Of a DNA stretch of 64,000 nucleotides, positions 33,179-41,980 are shown one piece after another. Positions within the stretch are counted from its first letter, which is position 1. Every line of letters starts with the position of its first letter. Made by a program: the position numbers and the translations under genes. Origin of the DNA: Halomonas rhizosphaerae (GTDB lineage Bacteria > Pseudomonadota > Gammaproteobacteria > Pseudomonadales > Halomonadaceae); assembly GCF_030010555.1 (NCBI RefSeq), contig NZ_JASCQP010000007.1, positions 1-64,000 of the forward strand, written 5' to 3'. The notes below the pieces were generated by a model. That model made no database searches, had not been told where the DNA came from, and worked only from the letters and a program-made list of their open reading frames with translations.

Positions 33179-34390
33179 CTAGCGTTCCAGCCCCATGGCC
33201 CGGCGGGCCAGGCCGCGGCGCAGTGGCCCCAGCAGGTTCAGCCCCACGAGACCTGCGCCGCGGGCATGGGAGAGCAGGGGAATATCGAGCCCGAACAGGC
33301 GAATCAGGCCGTCGCTGAAGCGGATGACGTTGTCACGGTCGGCGTCTCGACGCACCTCGAAGTCCCGCAGGACCGCCGCGCTCCCCGGGCCATCGCCCCG
33401 CTCGATGCCGGCCTCGATGGCAGCCACCAGATCCATGACCCCACGCAGCGCCAGGTTGAAGCCCTGGCCGGCCACCGGGTGCAGGGCATGGGCCGCATTG
33501 CCCAGCACCGCCAGTCCGGGGCGAGTGGTCTCGCGAGCGGTGATCAGCGACAGCGGGTAGGCATGACGGCGGCCGACCCGTCGGAAATGCCCGACCCGGT
33601 CACCGAAGGCCCGTTGCAGCTCGGCCAGGAAATCCCCGTCGGACAGGGCCAGGCGGCGCCCCTCCTCGCCGCGCTCGTGGGTCCAGACCAGCTCCATGGC
33701 CTGGCCCTGGAGGGGCAGCAGGGCGATGGGTCCCGCCGGCGTGAACCGCTCATAGGCGACGCCCCTGTGGGGGCGGCTGACCTCGACGCTGGCGATCAGT
33801 GCCACCTGGTCATAGGGCCGCTCGCGGCTCTCGATCCCCAGCCGTTCCTTGAGCCCCGAGCGTCCGCCGTCGGCGAGGACCGTCAGCCCGGCTTCCAGCT
33901 CGCTGCCATCCGACAGCTGCAGCCGATATCCCTCGGCGACGGGGTGGATCGCCTCGACCCTGGCCGGACAGTGCCAGGCCAGTGGCAGCTCGCTCAGCCG
34001 GCCATGCAGCACTCGCCCCATCCAGGCATTGGGGATCACCTGACCCAGCGCCTCGACCCCAAGCTCAGCGGCGCGCAGCCGCGTCACGCCCAGGCGGCCC
34101 CGTTCACTGACGTGAATGGTGCGGATCGGGGCGGCCATCTCGGCCATGCTGTCCCAGACCCCCAGGTTAGCGAAATGCCGGGCGGAGCCACCGGCGATGG
34201 CGCTCGCCCGGGCATCGAAGCTGGGCTGCCAGGGTTCGGCCTGCGGCGGCGGCAGCGGTGCCGCCTCGATCACCGCCACCCGGAGCCCCGCCCGCTCGAC
34301 CAGCGCAGCCAGGGCACAGCCCAGGCTGGCCCCCACGAGTCCGCCGCCGATGATGGCGATATCCACCCGCAGCTGCGCGGTCGAGCTCAT
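33179..34390 (-). CDS. ubiH: 2-octaprenyl-6-methoxyphenyl hydroxylase
   Basis: A 403-residue flavin monooxygenase of ubiquinone biosynthesis. It has the FAD-binding IAIIGGGLVGASLGCAL and the late motif LGNAAHALHPVAGQGFNLALRG. The usual GD is GN here, which E. coli UbiH also shows. I start at ATG 34390 with AAGGG upstream; a GTG nine bases before is possible. It follows pepP by 65 bp. Confidence 0.9.
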   Translation of the reverse strand: MSSTAQLRVDIAIIGGGLVGASLGCALAALVERAGLRVAVIEAAPLPPPQAEPWQPSFDARASAIAGGSARHFANLGVWDSMAEMAAPIRTIHVSERGRLGVTRLRAAELGVEALGQVIPNAWMGRVLHGRLSELPLAWHCPARVEAIHPVAEGYRLQLSDGSELEAGLTVLADGGRSGLKERLGIESRERPYDQVALIASVEVSRPHRGVAYERFTPAGPIALLPLQGQAMELVWTHERGEEGRRLALSDGDFLAELQRAFGDRVGHFRRVGRRHAYPLSLITARETTRPGLAVLGNAAHALHPVAGQGFNLALRGVMDLVAAIEAGIERGDGPGSAAVLRDFEVRRDADRDNVIRFSDGLIRLFGLDIPLLSHARGAGLVGLNLLGPLRRGLARRAMGLER

Positions 34391-34455
34391 GGCAGGCACC
34401 CTTTTATCCCATAACGTACATTACATAAAGGCATTGCCAACGGCTCCTTGACCGG

Positions 34456-35793
34456 TCAATTACTGTCCATCAGGGCTTCGATTTCCGCTACCCGCTTGGG
34501 CACGTCCACGGTCAGTACCTCGCGGCCGTCGGACGTCACCGCCACGTCATCCTCGATGCGGATGCCGATGCCGCGGAAGGCCTCGGGCAGATCGTCATCG
34601 GCAGGCACGTAGAGGCCGGGCTCCACGGTGAGCACCATGCCGGGCAGCAGGGCGCGGGGCTGCCCCTCGTGGCGATAGGCCCCCACGTCATGCACGTCGA
34701 GCCCCAGCCAGTGGGAGGTCGAGTGCAGGTAGAAGCGCTTGTAGCTGCCATCGTCGATGCGCGCCTGGACGTCGCCCTCCAGCAGCCCGAGCTCGATGAG
34801 ACCGGCGGTGAGGTCGTGCACCACGCCCTCGTGGATCGTCGCCAGGGTGATGCCGGGGCGGACCGCGGCGACGGCGCGCTCCTGGGCGGCCAGCACCACC
34901 TCGTAGAGGGCCCGCTGGGCCTCGGAGAAGCGGCCGTTGACCGGGAAGGTGCGGGTGATGTCGCCGGCATAGAGATCGAACTCGGCGCCGGCATCGATCA
35001 GCACCAAGGCGCCATCCTCCAGGGGGGCATGGTTCTCGATGTAGTGCAGCACACAGGCATTGATGCCGCCACCGACGATGCTGGCGTAGGCCGGGCCGCT
35101 GCCGCCCTGCCAGCGGAACTCGTGCTCGAGCTCGGCCTGCAGCTGTCGCTCCATGAGCCCCGGGCGAGCCGTGCGCATGGCCCGCACATGGGCCCGGGCG
35201 GAGATCGCCCCGGCGTGGCGCATCAGGGCCAGCTCCGCCTCGCTCTTGCACAGGCGCTGCTCGTGGATCAGTTCGCTGACGTCGGCGAAGGCCGATGGCG
35301 CCACCGCCCCGCGACGCGAGCGGCCGGCCAGCTCACCACGCACCTCCTCGGCGAGCGCCAGGGCCTCGGCATCGCCCAGCGGCAGGTAGAGCGTGTGACG
35401 ACCGTCGAGCAGCTCGGCCAGCCGCGCCTCGCGCTCGGCATTCTCGAAGGCCTGGTCGATGCCATGCTTGCGCACGGTACCCTCCGCGCCCAGGCGGATG
35501 CCGGTCCAGGCTTCCAGCGTCGGGTCGCGGTCCTGGCAGAACAGCACGCTCTCGCCGGCCTCGCGGCCCGGCAGCAGCAGCAGCAGGGCCTCCGGTTCGG
35601 GGAAGCCGGTCAGGTAGTGGAAGTCACTGTCCTGGCGGAAGGGGAACTCGCTGTCCCGCGAGCGGGTGACCAGTGCCGCTCCCGGCAGCAGGACGGCGCT
35701 GTCGGCGGGCAGCCTATCCATCAGGGCCCGGCGGCGGGCACGGTACTCGTCATTGGTGATCGGGGCGGGACGGGGCAGGATCTCGGGGTGCAT
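34456..35793 (-). CDS. pepP: Xaa-Pro aminopeptidase
   Basis: A 445-residue M24 metallopeptidase that removes N-terminal residues preceding proline. It has an N-terminal creatinase-like domain (EYRARRRALMDRL) and a pita-bread catalytic domain. Metal ligands are placed by DAGAEFDLYAGDITRTF (two Asp), HSTSHWLGLDVHD (His), VEPGLY (Glu) and IGIRIEDDVAVT (Glu). The ATG at 35793 follows AGGAG. It sits between the UPF0149 gene and ubiH. Confidence 0.95.
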   Translation of the reverse strand: MHPEILPRPAPITNDEYRARRRALMDRLPADSAVLLPGAALVTRSRDSEFPFRQDSDFHYLTGFPEPEALLLLLPGREAGESVLFCQDRDPTLEAWTGIRLGAEGTVRKHGIDQAFENAEREARLAELLDGRHTLYLPLGDAEALALAEEVRGELAGRSRRGAVAPSAFADVSELIHEQRLCKSEAELALMRHAGAISARAHVRAMRTARPGLMERQLQAELEHEFRWQGGSGPAYASIVGGGINACVLHYIENHAPLEDGALVLIDAGAEFDLYAGDITRTFPVNGRFSEAQRALYEVVLAAQERAVAAVRPGITLATIHEGVVHDLTAGLIELGLLEGDVQARIDDGSYKRFYLHSTSHWLGLDVHDVGAYRHEGQPRALLPGMVLTVEPGLYVPADDDLPEAFRGIGIRIEDDVAVTSDGREVLTVDVPKRVAEIEALMDSN

Positions 35794-35824
35794 CACGGCT
35801 CCTGGGTGGGTTCTCTGGCCGCTC

Positions 35825-36403
35825 TCAGTGGCGGGTGGGCTCGTCGACCTGCTCGACCTGGGGCTTGCCGGGATGCCGCTCGGTGTAGAGCAGCATGGCG
35901 GCCATGCGTGCGTGCTCGGTGAGGGCGAAGAGGTCGTTCTCGTTCTCCGGACTGTCCTCGATATCGGTCTCGATGCCCGTCAGGCCCTCGAGATCCTGGA
36001 GGGCCTCGCGCAGGGCCGGCGACCAGGCACGGCGGGGCTCCTCGCCGGCATCGGCCACCACCTCGAGGAAGCCGAGGGTCCACTCCTGCAGGCCCAGGGC
36101 ACGCTCGGCCAGGGAGAAGAGCTCATCCGGCAGCAGGGGCTCGAAGTTGAGCTCGGCGGCGGAGAGGGCCTCGAGGGTCTGGCGGCGCCAGCCCAGCAGC
36201 CGCTCGGCACTCGGCTCGTCGCGGGGCTGGTCGACCCCGAGACTCAGGCAGACCTCTTCCAGCCACGCCTCGGGGGTGAGGTCGTGCAGCGCAAGCTCGG
36301 CACAGAGGCGCCCGTCGAGGAAGGCCGGCGACTGCATGCTGCCGTGCAGCAGGAAGGTGTCGGCAATGGTCGAGAAGTCCTGGCGTTCGTTGATCAGTGA
36401 CAT
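35825..36403 (-). CDS. ygfB: UPF0149/YgfB-family protein
   Basis: A 192-residue acidic helical protein. YgfB homologues lie beside pepP and ubiH in enterobacteria and pseudomonads, as here. Features include LHGSMQSPAFLDGRLCAE and WTLGFLEVVADAG. The biochemical role is poorly defined. The ATG at 36403 (MSLINERQDF) is chosen by homology. It is divergent from zapA across about 325 bp. Confidence 0.88.
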   Translation of the reverse strand: MSLINERQDFSTIADTFLLHGSMQSPAFLDGRLCAELALHDLTPEAWLEEVCLSLGVDQPRDEPSAERLLGWRRQTLEALSAAELNFEPLLPDELFSLAERALGLQEWTLGFLEVVADAGEEPRRAWSPALREALQDLEGLTGIETDIEDSPENENDLFALTEHARMAAMLLYTERHPGKPQVEQVDEPTRH

Positions 36404-36729
36404 GGCAAGATCCGCTGGTGGGGCCGCCGGGCGCGTTGACCGCCCGCAAACGGCTCTCTTATAGTGACTGGCATTCATCCTCTTGGCGCCTGTCGGATTT
36501 GACCGATCGTCGTGAGAGCGTCGGACTTCGAGACAGATTTATCGATCTGAAGTAGCGAATAGCCCGCTATGTAATGAATCAGATCGAATGAAATTGGCCG
36601 CAAGACCGGCCCTCGTCGTAGGTCAGTGTTAAGTGCGACAGGCTCCTGGCCTCGATGTTAACGCATCGGCTCCCTGTGACGCGCACCCGGCGTGCGATCC
36701 CCTTCCTCTGCCCCTTTCCGGAGCCTGCC
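36404..36729. promoter_or_regulatory. Divergent gap between ygfB and zapA
   Basis: A 326-bp region without a convincing gene. A -10-like TATAAG facing ygfB lies near 36458-36463. Otherwise I see only AT-richer sequence around 36540-36600 and no repeat or RNA fold worth naming. Confidence 0.4.
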
Positions 36730-37029
36730 ATGACCGAGCCTAAACGGCCCACCACCGAGATCACCCTCCTGGAGCGCAGCTATGCCATCGCCTGCGCGCC
36801 GGAGGAGCAGGACAAGCTCGAGCGGGCCGCCCGCTACCTCGACCGCGCCATGCAGGGCATCCACTCACGTGGCCGGGTGATCGACCGCGAGAAGATCGCC
36901 ATCATGGCGGCCCTCAACATCGCCCATGAGCTGCTCGAGGCCCTGGATGACCAGCGGGCCGGCGAGGAGAGCCTCAACGAGCTCAACGCCCGCCTCGAGA
37001 AAGCGCTGGACGCCATGCCCGCGCGTTGA
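36730..37029 (+). CDS. zapA: Cell division protein ZapA
   Basis: A 99-residue FtsZ-associated protein that bundles protofilaments at mid-cell. It has the ZapA N-terminal domain (ITLLERSYAIACAPEEQDKL) followed by a coiled coil (from about residue 40, LNIAHELLEALDDQ). It lies just before the 6S RNA gene and fau, the arrangement seen across gammaproteobacteria. Confidence 0.93.
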   Translation: MTEPKRPTTEITLLERSYAIACAPEEQDKLERAARYLDRAMQGIHSRGRVIDREKIAIMAALNIAHELLEALDDQRAGEESLNELNARLEKALDAMPAR

Positions 37030-37080
37030 GCCGACGCAATCATCCCTTTGGCCCTGCCAGTGCCTCTGGTAGGATGAAGG

Positions 37081-37264
37081 GGTTCCCTGGGGTGTTTGCC
37101 AGTCGTTATCGTCCCTCGAGCCTATGCGCAGTACCCAGGGGGCCAAATGCTAGCCGGACCCGTGTGCATGTCCGTGCGTCGGAAAGCCTGACGGTTCGGC
37201 TGCGGCCACCCACCTTGAACCACTGGGTTCAAGGGCCAGAACGACAGCGGCACTCTGGGGAACC
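37081..37264 (+). ncRNA. ssrS: 6S RNA
   Basis: About 184 nt between zapA and fau, the conserved location of ssrS. The closing stem pairs GGTTCCC at 37081 with GGGGAACC at the 3' end. The hallmark blocks are present: GGTGTTTGCCAGTC, then GTCCCTCGAGCC, and near the end CACCTTGAACC with GGTTCAAGGG. 6S RNA folds to mimic an open promoter and sequesters sigma-70 RNA polymerase in stationary phase. Exact ends are estimated from the stem. Confidence 0.92.
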
Positions 37265-37274
37265 CTCATCCGAC

Positions 37275-37907
37275 ATGACCCACATGCAGGATACCGCCGC
37301 CACCCCCCTGACCGACGACGCCCGTCGCCGGCTGAGACGCGAATTGCGCCTGCGCCGACGCGAACTGAGCGCCGACGCTCGCCGTGACGCCGCAGAACGC
37401 CTCTGCCGACACCTCCGGAAGCTGCCCGAGATCCAGCGCGCCCGTCGCCTGGCCCTCTATCTGCCCAATGACGGCGAGATCGATCCCACCCCACTGATTC
37501 CCTGGCTCGAGCGCCGCGGCACACGCGTCCACCTGCCGGTCCTCAAGCCGCTCTCCCGCAACCAGCTGTGGTTCGTGCACTACCATTCGGGGACGCCCAT
37601 GGTGGCCAACCGCTTCGGCATCCCGGAACCCGAGGCCCGCCACGGGGCGCATCGTGCGCGGCGCACCCCGGCCTGGGCCCTCGATGTGATCCTGCTGCCG
37701 CTGGTGGGCTTCGACGACCGAGGTCAGCGCATGGGCATGGGCGGCGGCTTCTACGACCGCAGCCTGGCCTTCACCCGCCGCCCGGGGCCGCGCCCTCGCC
37801 TGATCGGCCTGGCCCACGACTGCCAGCGTGTCGAGCGCCTCCCCGCCGCCCCCTGGGACGTGCCGCTGGACGCCATCGTCAGCGATGCCCGGGTAATACG
37901 CCCCTGA
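37275..37907 (+). CDS. fau: 5-formyltetrahydrofolate cyclo-ligase
   Basis: A 210-residue ATP-dependent enzyme that returns 5-formyl-THF to the folate pool. The N-terminal RRELRLRRRELSADARRDAA and the C-terminal GMGGGFYDRSLAF nucleotide/substrate loop are family signatures. The ATG at 37275 is near the end of 6S RNA; an ATG at 37284 is also possible. Location after ssrS is conserved. Confidence 0.93.
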   Translation: MTHMQDTAATPLTDDARRRLRRELRLRRRELSADARRDAAERLCRHLRKLPEIQRARRLALYLPNDGEIDPTPLIPWLERRGTRVHLPVLKPLSRNQLWFVHYHSGTPMVANRFGIPEPEARHGAHRARRTPAWALDVILLPLVGFDDRGQRMGMGGGFYDRSLAFTRRPGPRPRLIGLAHDCQRVERLPAAPWDVPLDAIVSDARVIRP

Positions 37908-37926
37908 GGGATTCTGCCGCACGAAC

Positions 37927-37962
37927 GACGAAGGCCGATGCAGATATGCATCGGCCTTCGTC
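37927..37962. terminator. Strong hairpin after fau
   Basis: GACGAAGGCCGATGCA pairs perfectly with TGCATCGGCCTTCGTC around a GATA loop, a 16-bp stem. It lies 20 bp after fau and about 40 bp before the 3' end of the leftward small gene at 38005, so it could terminate both. T-runs are lacking. Confidence 0.65.
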
Positions 37963-38004
37963 ATCGGGCGATTCCGGCGCTCTCCACTCCGTTTGCGGGG
38001 GGAT

Positions 38005-38100
38005 TCAGCCGCCCGCCAGCGCCTGGGCATAGCCGGTCGCCACGACCCCGATGCCGAAGACCAGCACCAGTGCCATGACCAGATCGGGCTTGCGCTTCAT
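38005..38100 (-). CDS. 31-residue single-helix membrane peptide
   Basis: A tiny reading frame starting MKRKPDLVMALVLVFG and ending AQALAGG. Three basic residues precede one hydrophobic helix (about residues 8-26), which implies insertion with the N-terminus inside. An ACGGAG ribosome site lies eight bases before the ATG, and a good promoter (38184-38213) lies upstream, so I think it is real. I do not recognise the family. The tail could also be read as a cleaved signal peptide, but almost nothing would remain. Confidence 0.65.
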   Translation of the reverse strand: MKRKPDLVMALVLVFGIGVVATGYAQALAGG

Positions 38101-38183
38101 TGTCGACTCCGTGGGAGACAGGACCGCGAGGGTCGTTGTGGATGTTGTTGTGGGGTGACCGCGAGGCATGCGGCAACGACGTG

Positions 38184-38213
38184 ACTATAGGGCCTGATGC
38201 CTCAGTATGACAA
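38184..38213 (-). promoter_or_regulatory. Sigma-70 promoter with overlapping inverted repeat, for the 31-aa gene
   Basis: On the minus strand TTGTCA (38208-38213) and TATAGT (38184-38189) are 18 bp apart. An inverted repeat AGTATG-N8-CATACT at 38204-38223 covers the -35 box and may be a repressor site. The transcript would carry a leader of about 75 nt before the start codon. Confidence 0.6.
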
Positions 38214-38265
38214 CCAGCATACTTAGGGTGTTACATTTTTAAACACTCGGGAGATCCAGGCTGCA

Positions 38266-38285
38266 GAGTGAGTCAGCGCTCACTC
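38266..38285. terminator. Inverted repeat downstream of ilvA
   Basis: GAGTGAG-N6-CTCACTC lies 23 bp past the ilvA stop. It is short and lacks a T-run, so a terminator role is tentative. Confidence 0.35.
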
Positions 38286-38308
38286 GGCGTGTCGAGGATG
38301 GCCCGGCC

Positions 38309-39823
38309 TCAGGCCATGAAGAGCCGATAGGCCGGGTTGTCGCTCTCCTTCCAGTAGCGATAGCCGATATCATCGAAGTACTCCTCGACGTGGGTGCGAT
38401 CTCCATTGGGGACCTGCATGCCCACCAGCACCCGGCCATAGGCGGCCCCGTGGTTGCGGTAGTGGAACAGCGAGATGTTCCAGTCGTGGGGCAGGTGGGT
38501 GAGGAAGTTCATCAGCGCCCCGGGCCGTTCCGGGAACTCGAAGCGGTAGACCTCCTCGTCGAAGCGCTCCTTCGGCCGGCCGCCCCCCAGGTGGCGGATA
38601 TGCAGCTTGGCCAGCTCGTTGTCGGTGAGGTCCTCCACGGGATAGCCGGCCCCACGGAGCTTGTCGATCACCGCCTGGCGGTCCTCGCCACCGGGCTTCA
38701 CCTGGACGCCGACGAAGATGTGGGCCTTCTCCGGGTCCGCATAGCGGTAGTTGAACTCGGTGACCATCCGCTTGCCGATGGTGCGACAGAACTTCTTGAA
38801 ACTGCCGGGCCTCTCGGGGATGGTCACGGCGAGGATCGCCTCGCGCTGCTCGCCCAGTTCGGTACGCTCGGCGATGTGCTGCAGGCGGTCGAAGTTGGTG
38901 TTGGCCCCGGAGTTGATGCAGACGAGGGTCTGGTGCTCGGCACCGGTCTGCTGGATGTACTTCTTGAGGCCCGCCAGCGAGAGCGCCCCGGAGGTCTCGG
39001 AGACCGCCCGGGTATCCTCGAAGATGTCCTTCACCGCGGCACACATCTCGTCGGTGTTGACGGTGATGACGTCGTCGATCAGGTCGCGCAGGATCGAGAA
39101 GGGCACCTCGCCGACCTGCGCCACGGCCACGCCCTCGGCGAAGACCCCGACCTGGTCCAGCACCACGCGCTCCCCGGCGGCCAGCGCCGCCTTGAGGCAG
39201 GCGCTGTCCTCGGACTCCACCCCGATCACCTTGATCTCGGGCCGCAGGTACTTGATGTAGGCGGCCATGCCGGCGATCAGGCCGCCACCCCCTACCGGCA
39301 CGAAGATGGCGTCGATCGGCCCGCCATGCTGGCGCAGGATCTCCACGGCGATGGTCCCCTGGCCGGCGATGACATCGATGTCGTCGAAGGGCGGGATGTA
39401 GGTGTAGCCGTGCTCGGCGATCAGCTCCTGGGCATGGGCCGCCGCCTCGGCGAAGGCATCCCCCTTGAGCACCACCTTGGCGCCCCGCGCCCGCACCGCC
39501 TGGACCTTGATCTCCGGCGTGATGCGGGGCATCACGATCACCGCCTTGACGCCCATCAGCTTGGCCGCCATCGCCAGCCCCTGGGCATGGTTGCCCGCCG
39601 AGGCGGCAATCACGCCCTGGGCCTTCTGCGCCTCGCTGAGCTGGGCCATCTTGTTGTAGGCGCCGCGGATCTTGAAGGAGTAGACCGGCTGCAGGTCCTC
39701 GCGCTTGATCAGGATCTGGTTGTTGAAACGGCGGGAGAGGAAGGGGGCCGGGGAGATCGGCGTTTCCCGGGCGGCTTCATAGACCCGGGCCTGGAGAATC
39801 TTCTTGACGGTAGCTTCGAGCAT
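38309..39823 (-). CDS. ilvA: Threonine ammonia-lyase, biosynthetic
   Basis: A 504-residue PLP enzyme that deaminates threonine to 2-oxobutanoate for isoleucine synthesis. The PLP lysine is K51 in SFKIRGAYNKM, and the phosphate loop is VPVGGGGLIAG. Two C-terminal ACT-like regulatory domains (about 330-400 and 425-495) mark the biosynthetic, isoleucine-inhibited form rather than the short catabolic TdcB. It is divergent from rpiA across about 155 bp. Confidence 0.96.
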   Translation of the reverse strand: MLEATVKKILQARVYEAARETPISPAPFLSRRFNNQILIKREDLQPVYSFKIRGAYNKMAQLSEAQKAQGVIAASAGNHAQGLAMAAKLMGVKAVIVMPRITPEIKVQAVRARGAKVVLKGDAFAEAAAHAQELIAEHGYTYIPPFDDIDVIAGQGTIAVEILRQHGGPIDAIFVPVGGGGLIAGMAAYIKYLRPEIKVIGVESEDSACLKAALAAGERVVLDQVGVFAEGVAVAQVGEVPFSILRDLIDDVITVNTDEMCAAVKDIFEDTRAVSETSGALSLAGLKKYIQQTGAEHQTLVCINSGANTNFDRLQHIAERTELGEQREAILAVTIPERPGSFKKFCRTIGKRMVTEFNYRYADPEKAHIFVGVQVKPGGEDRQAVIDKLRGAGYPVEDLTDNELAKLHIRHLGGGRPKERFDEEVYRFEFPERPGALMNFLTHLPHDWNISLFHYRNHGAAYGRVLVGMQVPNGDRTHVEEYFDDIGYRYWKESDNPAYRLFMA

Positions 39824-39978
39824 CCTGATATCCCAGAGGCGTGACGCGGGCGGCAGATCTTGCTGCGCTGCAGAGAACCCCTATTGGTAGCATTGCGGCG
39901 GCCATGGCGTCCAGCACCCGCCACCGGCATCGCCTATAATGGCGCGGCATTCGCCATCCACCCGACAGCGAGCACGAC

Positions 39979-40653
39979 ATGACCCAGGACGAACTCAAGG
40001 ACGCCGTGGCCGCCGCGGCCATCGACGAGATCCGCCCCCGCCTCGAGCGCGACACCATCCTCGGCATCGGTACCGGCTCCACCGCGAACCGCTTCATCGA
40101 CCGGCTGGCGGCCCTGCGCCATGACTTCCGCGGTGCCGTGGCCAGCTCCGAGGCCAGCGCCGAGCGCCTGCGTGGCCACGGTATCGAGGTCTTCGAGCTC
40201 AACGAGGCCGGCACCGTGCCCTTCTACATCGATGGCGCCGACGAAGTGAACGCTCACCTTCACATGATCAAGGGGGGCGGTGCGGCCTTGACACGAGAGA
40301 AGATCGTCGCCGCCTGTGCCGAACGCTTCGTCTGCATCGCCGACGCCTCCAAGAGGGTCGAGCGGCTGGGGAACTTTCCGCTGCCGGTGGAGGTGATCCC
40401 CATGGCTCGCTCCTACGTGGCCCGGGAACTGGTCAGGCTGGGGGCGGATCCGGTCTATCGCCAGGGGGTGGTCACCGACAACGGCAACCAGATCATCGAC
40501 TGCTTCGAGTTCATGATCGACGACCCGGTGGCCATGGAGGCACGGCTCAATGCCATCGTCGGCGTGGTCACCAACGGCCTTTTCGCGGCGCGCGGTGCCG
40601 ATGTGCTGCTGCTGGGGACCGAGAAGGGCGTGGAGCGCCTGCTTCCCGCCTGA
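39979..40653 (+). CDS. rpiA: Ribose-5-phosphate isomerase A
   Basis: A 224-residue pentose-phosphate enzyme. The phosphate loop [13 protein letters not shown] (from residue 29) and active-site residues D85, D88, K98 and E107 ([22 protein letters not shown]) match E. coli RpiA numbering plus four. Its order opposite ilvA is common in gammaproteobacteria. Its codons for EVNAH contain one of the SlmA-like motifs (40242-40257). Confidence 0.97.
   Translation: MTQDELKDAVAAAAIDEIRPRLERDTILGIGTGSTANRFIDRLAALRHDFRGAVASSEASAERLRGHGIEVFELNEAGTVPFYIDGADEVNAHLHMIKGGGAALTREKIVAACAERFVCIADASKRVERLGNFPLPVEVIPMARSYVARELVRLGADPVYRQGVVTDNGNQIIDCFEFMIDDPVAMEARLNAIVGVVTNGLFAARGADVLLLGTEKGVERLLPA
40242..40257. 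promoter_or_regulatory. SlmA-like site 1 (CGAA-GTGAACGCTCAC)
   Basis: A copy of CGAAGTGA-N4-TCAC within rpiA. The GTGA-N4-TCAC core resembles the E. coli SlmA consensus GTGAGTACTCAC. Four further copies lie within 5 kb. Confidence 0.45.
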
Positions 40654-40663
40654 CTCCTCATTC

Positions 40664-40679
40664 CGAAGTGAACGCTCAC
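40664..40679. promoter_or_regulatory. SlmA-like site 2 (CGAA-GTGAACGCTCAC)
   Basis: Same 16-bp sequence as site 1 but in the tail-to-tail gap of rpiA and waaA, overlapping the waaA stop codon and out of the reading phase of the other copies. That points to selection on DNA rather than on protein. Confidence 0.5.
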
Positions 40680-41980
40680 TCCGCCTGCATGAGCCCTTCC
40701 AGGCCCGCCAGGGTGCGCGCGAGGGCGCCCCGGTTGGCCGCGACCACGGCGCGGCCGGCCTCGGCGAGGCGGTGCCGCTCCTCCCGGTCGTCGAACAGGC
40801 GCAGCAGTTCCGCGGTGAGCGTCTCGGCGTCATCGACCTCCACCAGGGCCCCGGCGCCGCGCATTACCTCGGCCACGTCCTCGAAGTTGGCCAGCGCCGG
40901 CCCGGAAAGGACCGGCGTGCCCAGGGCGGCCGGCTCCAGCAGATTGTGCCCGCCGATAGGCACCAGGCTGCCACCGACGAAGGCCAGGTCGACCGCGCCA
41001 TAGAACGTCAGCAACTCCCCCATGGAGTCACCCAGGTAGACCGCCGTGTCGTCCTGGGGCCACTCGTCGCGCGAGCGGCGCGCCAGCGTCAGGCCCTCCT
41101 GGCGGCACAGCGCGGCCACGGCGTCGAAGCGGCGGGGATGGCGGGGCACCAGGACCAGCAACGCATCGGGAAGCCGCTCGCGCAGGCGGGCATGGGCGGC
41201 CAGCACCTGCTCGTCCTCGCCGGGATGGGTGGAGCCGGCCACCCAGACCGGCCGGCTGCCGAGCCGGGTACGCAAGCGATCACTCACCTCCCGGGCCTCG
41301 CCGCCGGTGCCGATATCGAACTTCAGAGAGCCCACCACCGTGGTGCGTGCCGGCGCCATGCCCAGATCGGCGTAGCGCCGGGCATCGGCCTCGGACTTGG
41401 CCGCCAGCCAGGCCACATGGCTCAGGGCCTCCGCCATCAGGGGGCGCAGGCGGCAATAACCCCGCCAGGCGCGGGGCGAGAGGCGGCCGTTGACCACCGC
41501 CACCGGCACGCCCGACCGGTCGCAGGCAGCCAGCAGGTTGGGCCAGAGCTCGGTCTCGAAGAAGATGGCGAGTTCGGGGCGCAAGCGGGCGACGAAGCGG
41601 CGGGCCGCGCCGGGGAAATCCAGCGGCACGAAGTGATGGTTCACTTCGGCGACAGCTCCCGAATCCTGGCGGCTTCCTGCCAGCGCCAGCACCCGTTCCG
41701 CCCCGGTCGCGGTCATGGTGGTGATGACCAGGCGGTGACCGGGCCAGCGCTGCCGCAGCGCCTCGATCAAGGGTCGGGCGGCCTGCACCTCACCCACCGA
41801 GGCGCAGTGCAGCCAGAGGGTACGTTCCCCCTGGCCGACGGACGGGATAAGGCCCAGCCGCTCGCTGCGCGGCCGCCCGGGCAGCTGCTCGCGCCAGACG
41901 CGTCGCCAGATCAGCGGCGCGAGCAGATAGAGGACCGCCGCATAGCCCCGACGGATCCAGGGGCGAGACACCGACATCAT
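40676..41980 (-). CDS. waaA: 3-deoxy-D-manno-octulosonic acid (Kdo) transferase
   Basis: A 434-residue GT30 enzyme that adds Kdo to the lipid A precursor at the inner membrane. It has an N-terminal hydrophobic anchor (about residues 11-28), the motif [18 protein letters not shown], the acceptor-site ETELWPNLL, and donor-site [21 protein letters not shown]. Its start overlaps the hldE stop by four bases, indicating coupling. A single waaA is compatible with one or two Kdo being transferred. Confidence 0.96.
   Translation of the reverse strand: MMSVSRPWIRRGYAAVLYLLAPLIWRRVWREQLPGRPRSERLGLIPSVGQGERTLWLHCASVGEVQAARPLIEALRQRWPGHRLVITTMTATGAERVLALAGSRQDSGAVAEVNHHFVPLDFPGAARRFVARLRPELAIFFETELWPNLLAACDRSGVPVAVVNGRLSPRAWRGYCRLRPLMAEALSHVAWLAAKSEADARRYADLGMAPARTTVVGSLKFDIGTGGEAREVSDRLRTRLGSRPVWVAGSTHPGEDEQVLAAHARLRERLPDALLVLVPRHPRRFDAVAALCRQEGLTLARRSRDEWPQDDTAVYLGDSMGELLTFYGAVDLAFVGGSLVPIGGHNLLEPAALGTPVLSGPALANFEDVAEVMRGAGALVEVDDAETLTAELLRLFDDREERHRLAEAGRAVVAANRGALARTLAGLEGLMQAE
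41629..41648. promoter_or_regulatory. SlmA-like site 3, perfect palindrome
   Basis: CGAAGTGA-TGGT-TCACTTCG, eight-base arms fully complementary, inside waaA. It is the most symmetric of the five copies. Confidence 0.5.

Noticed and set aside
38266-38285. GAGTGAG-N6-CTCACTC as a sixth SlmA-like site
   Set aside because: The half-sites are spaced differently (not GTGA-N4-TCAC) and the CGAA flank is absent.
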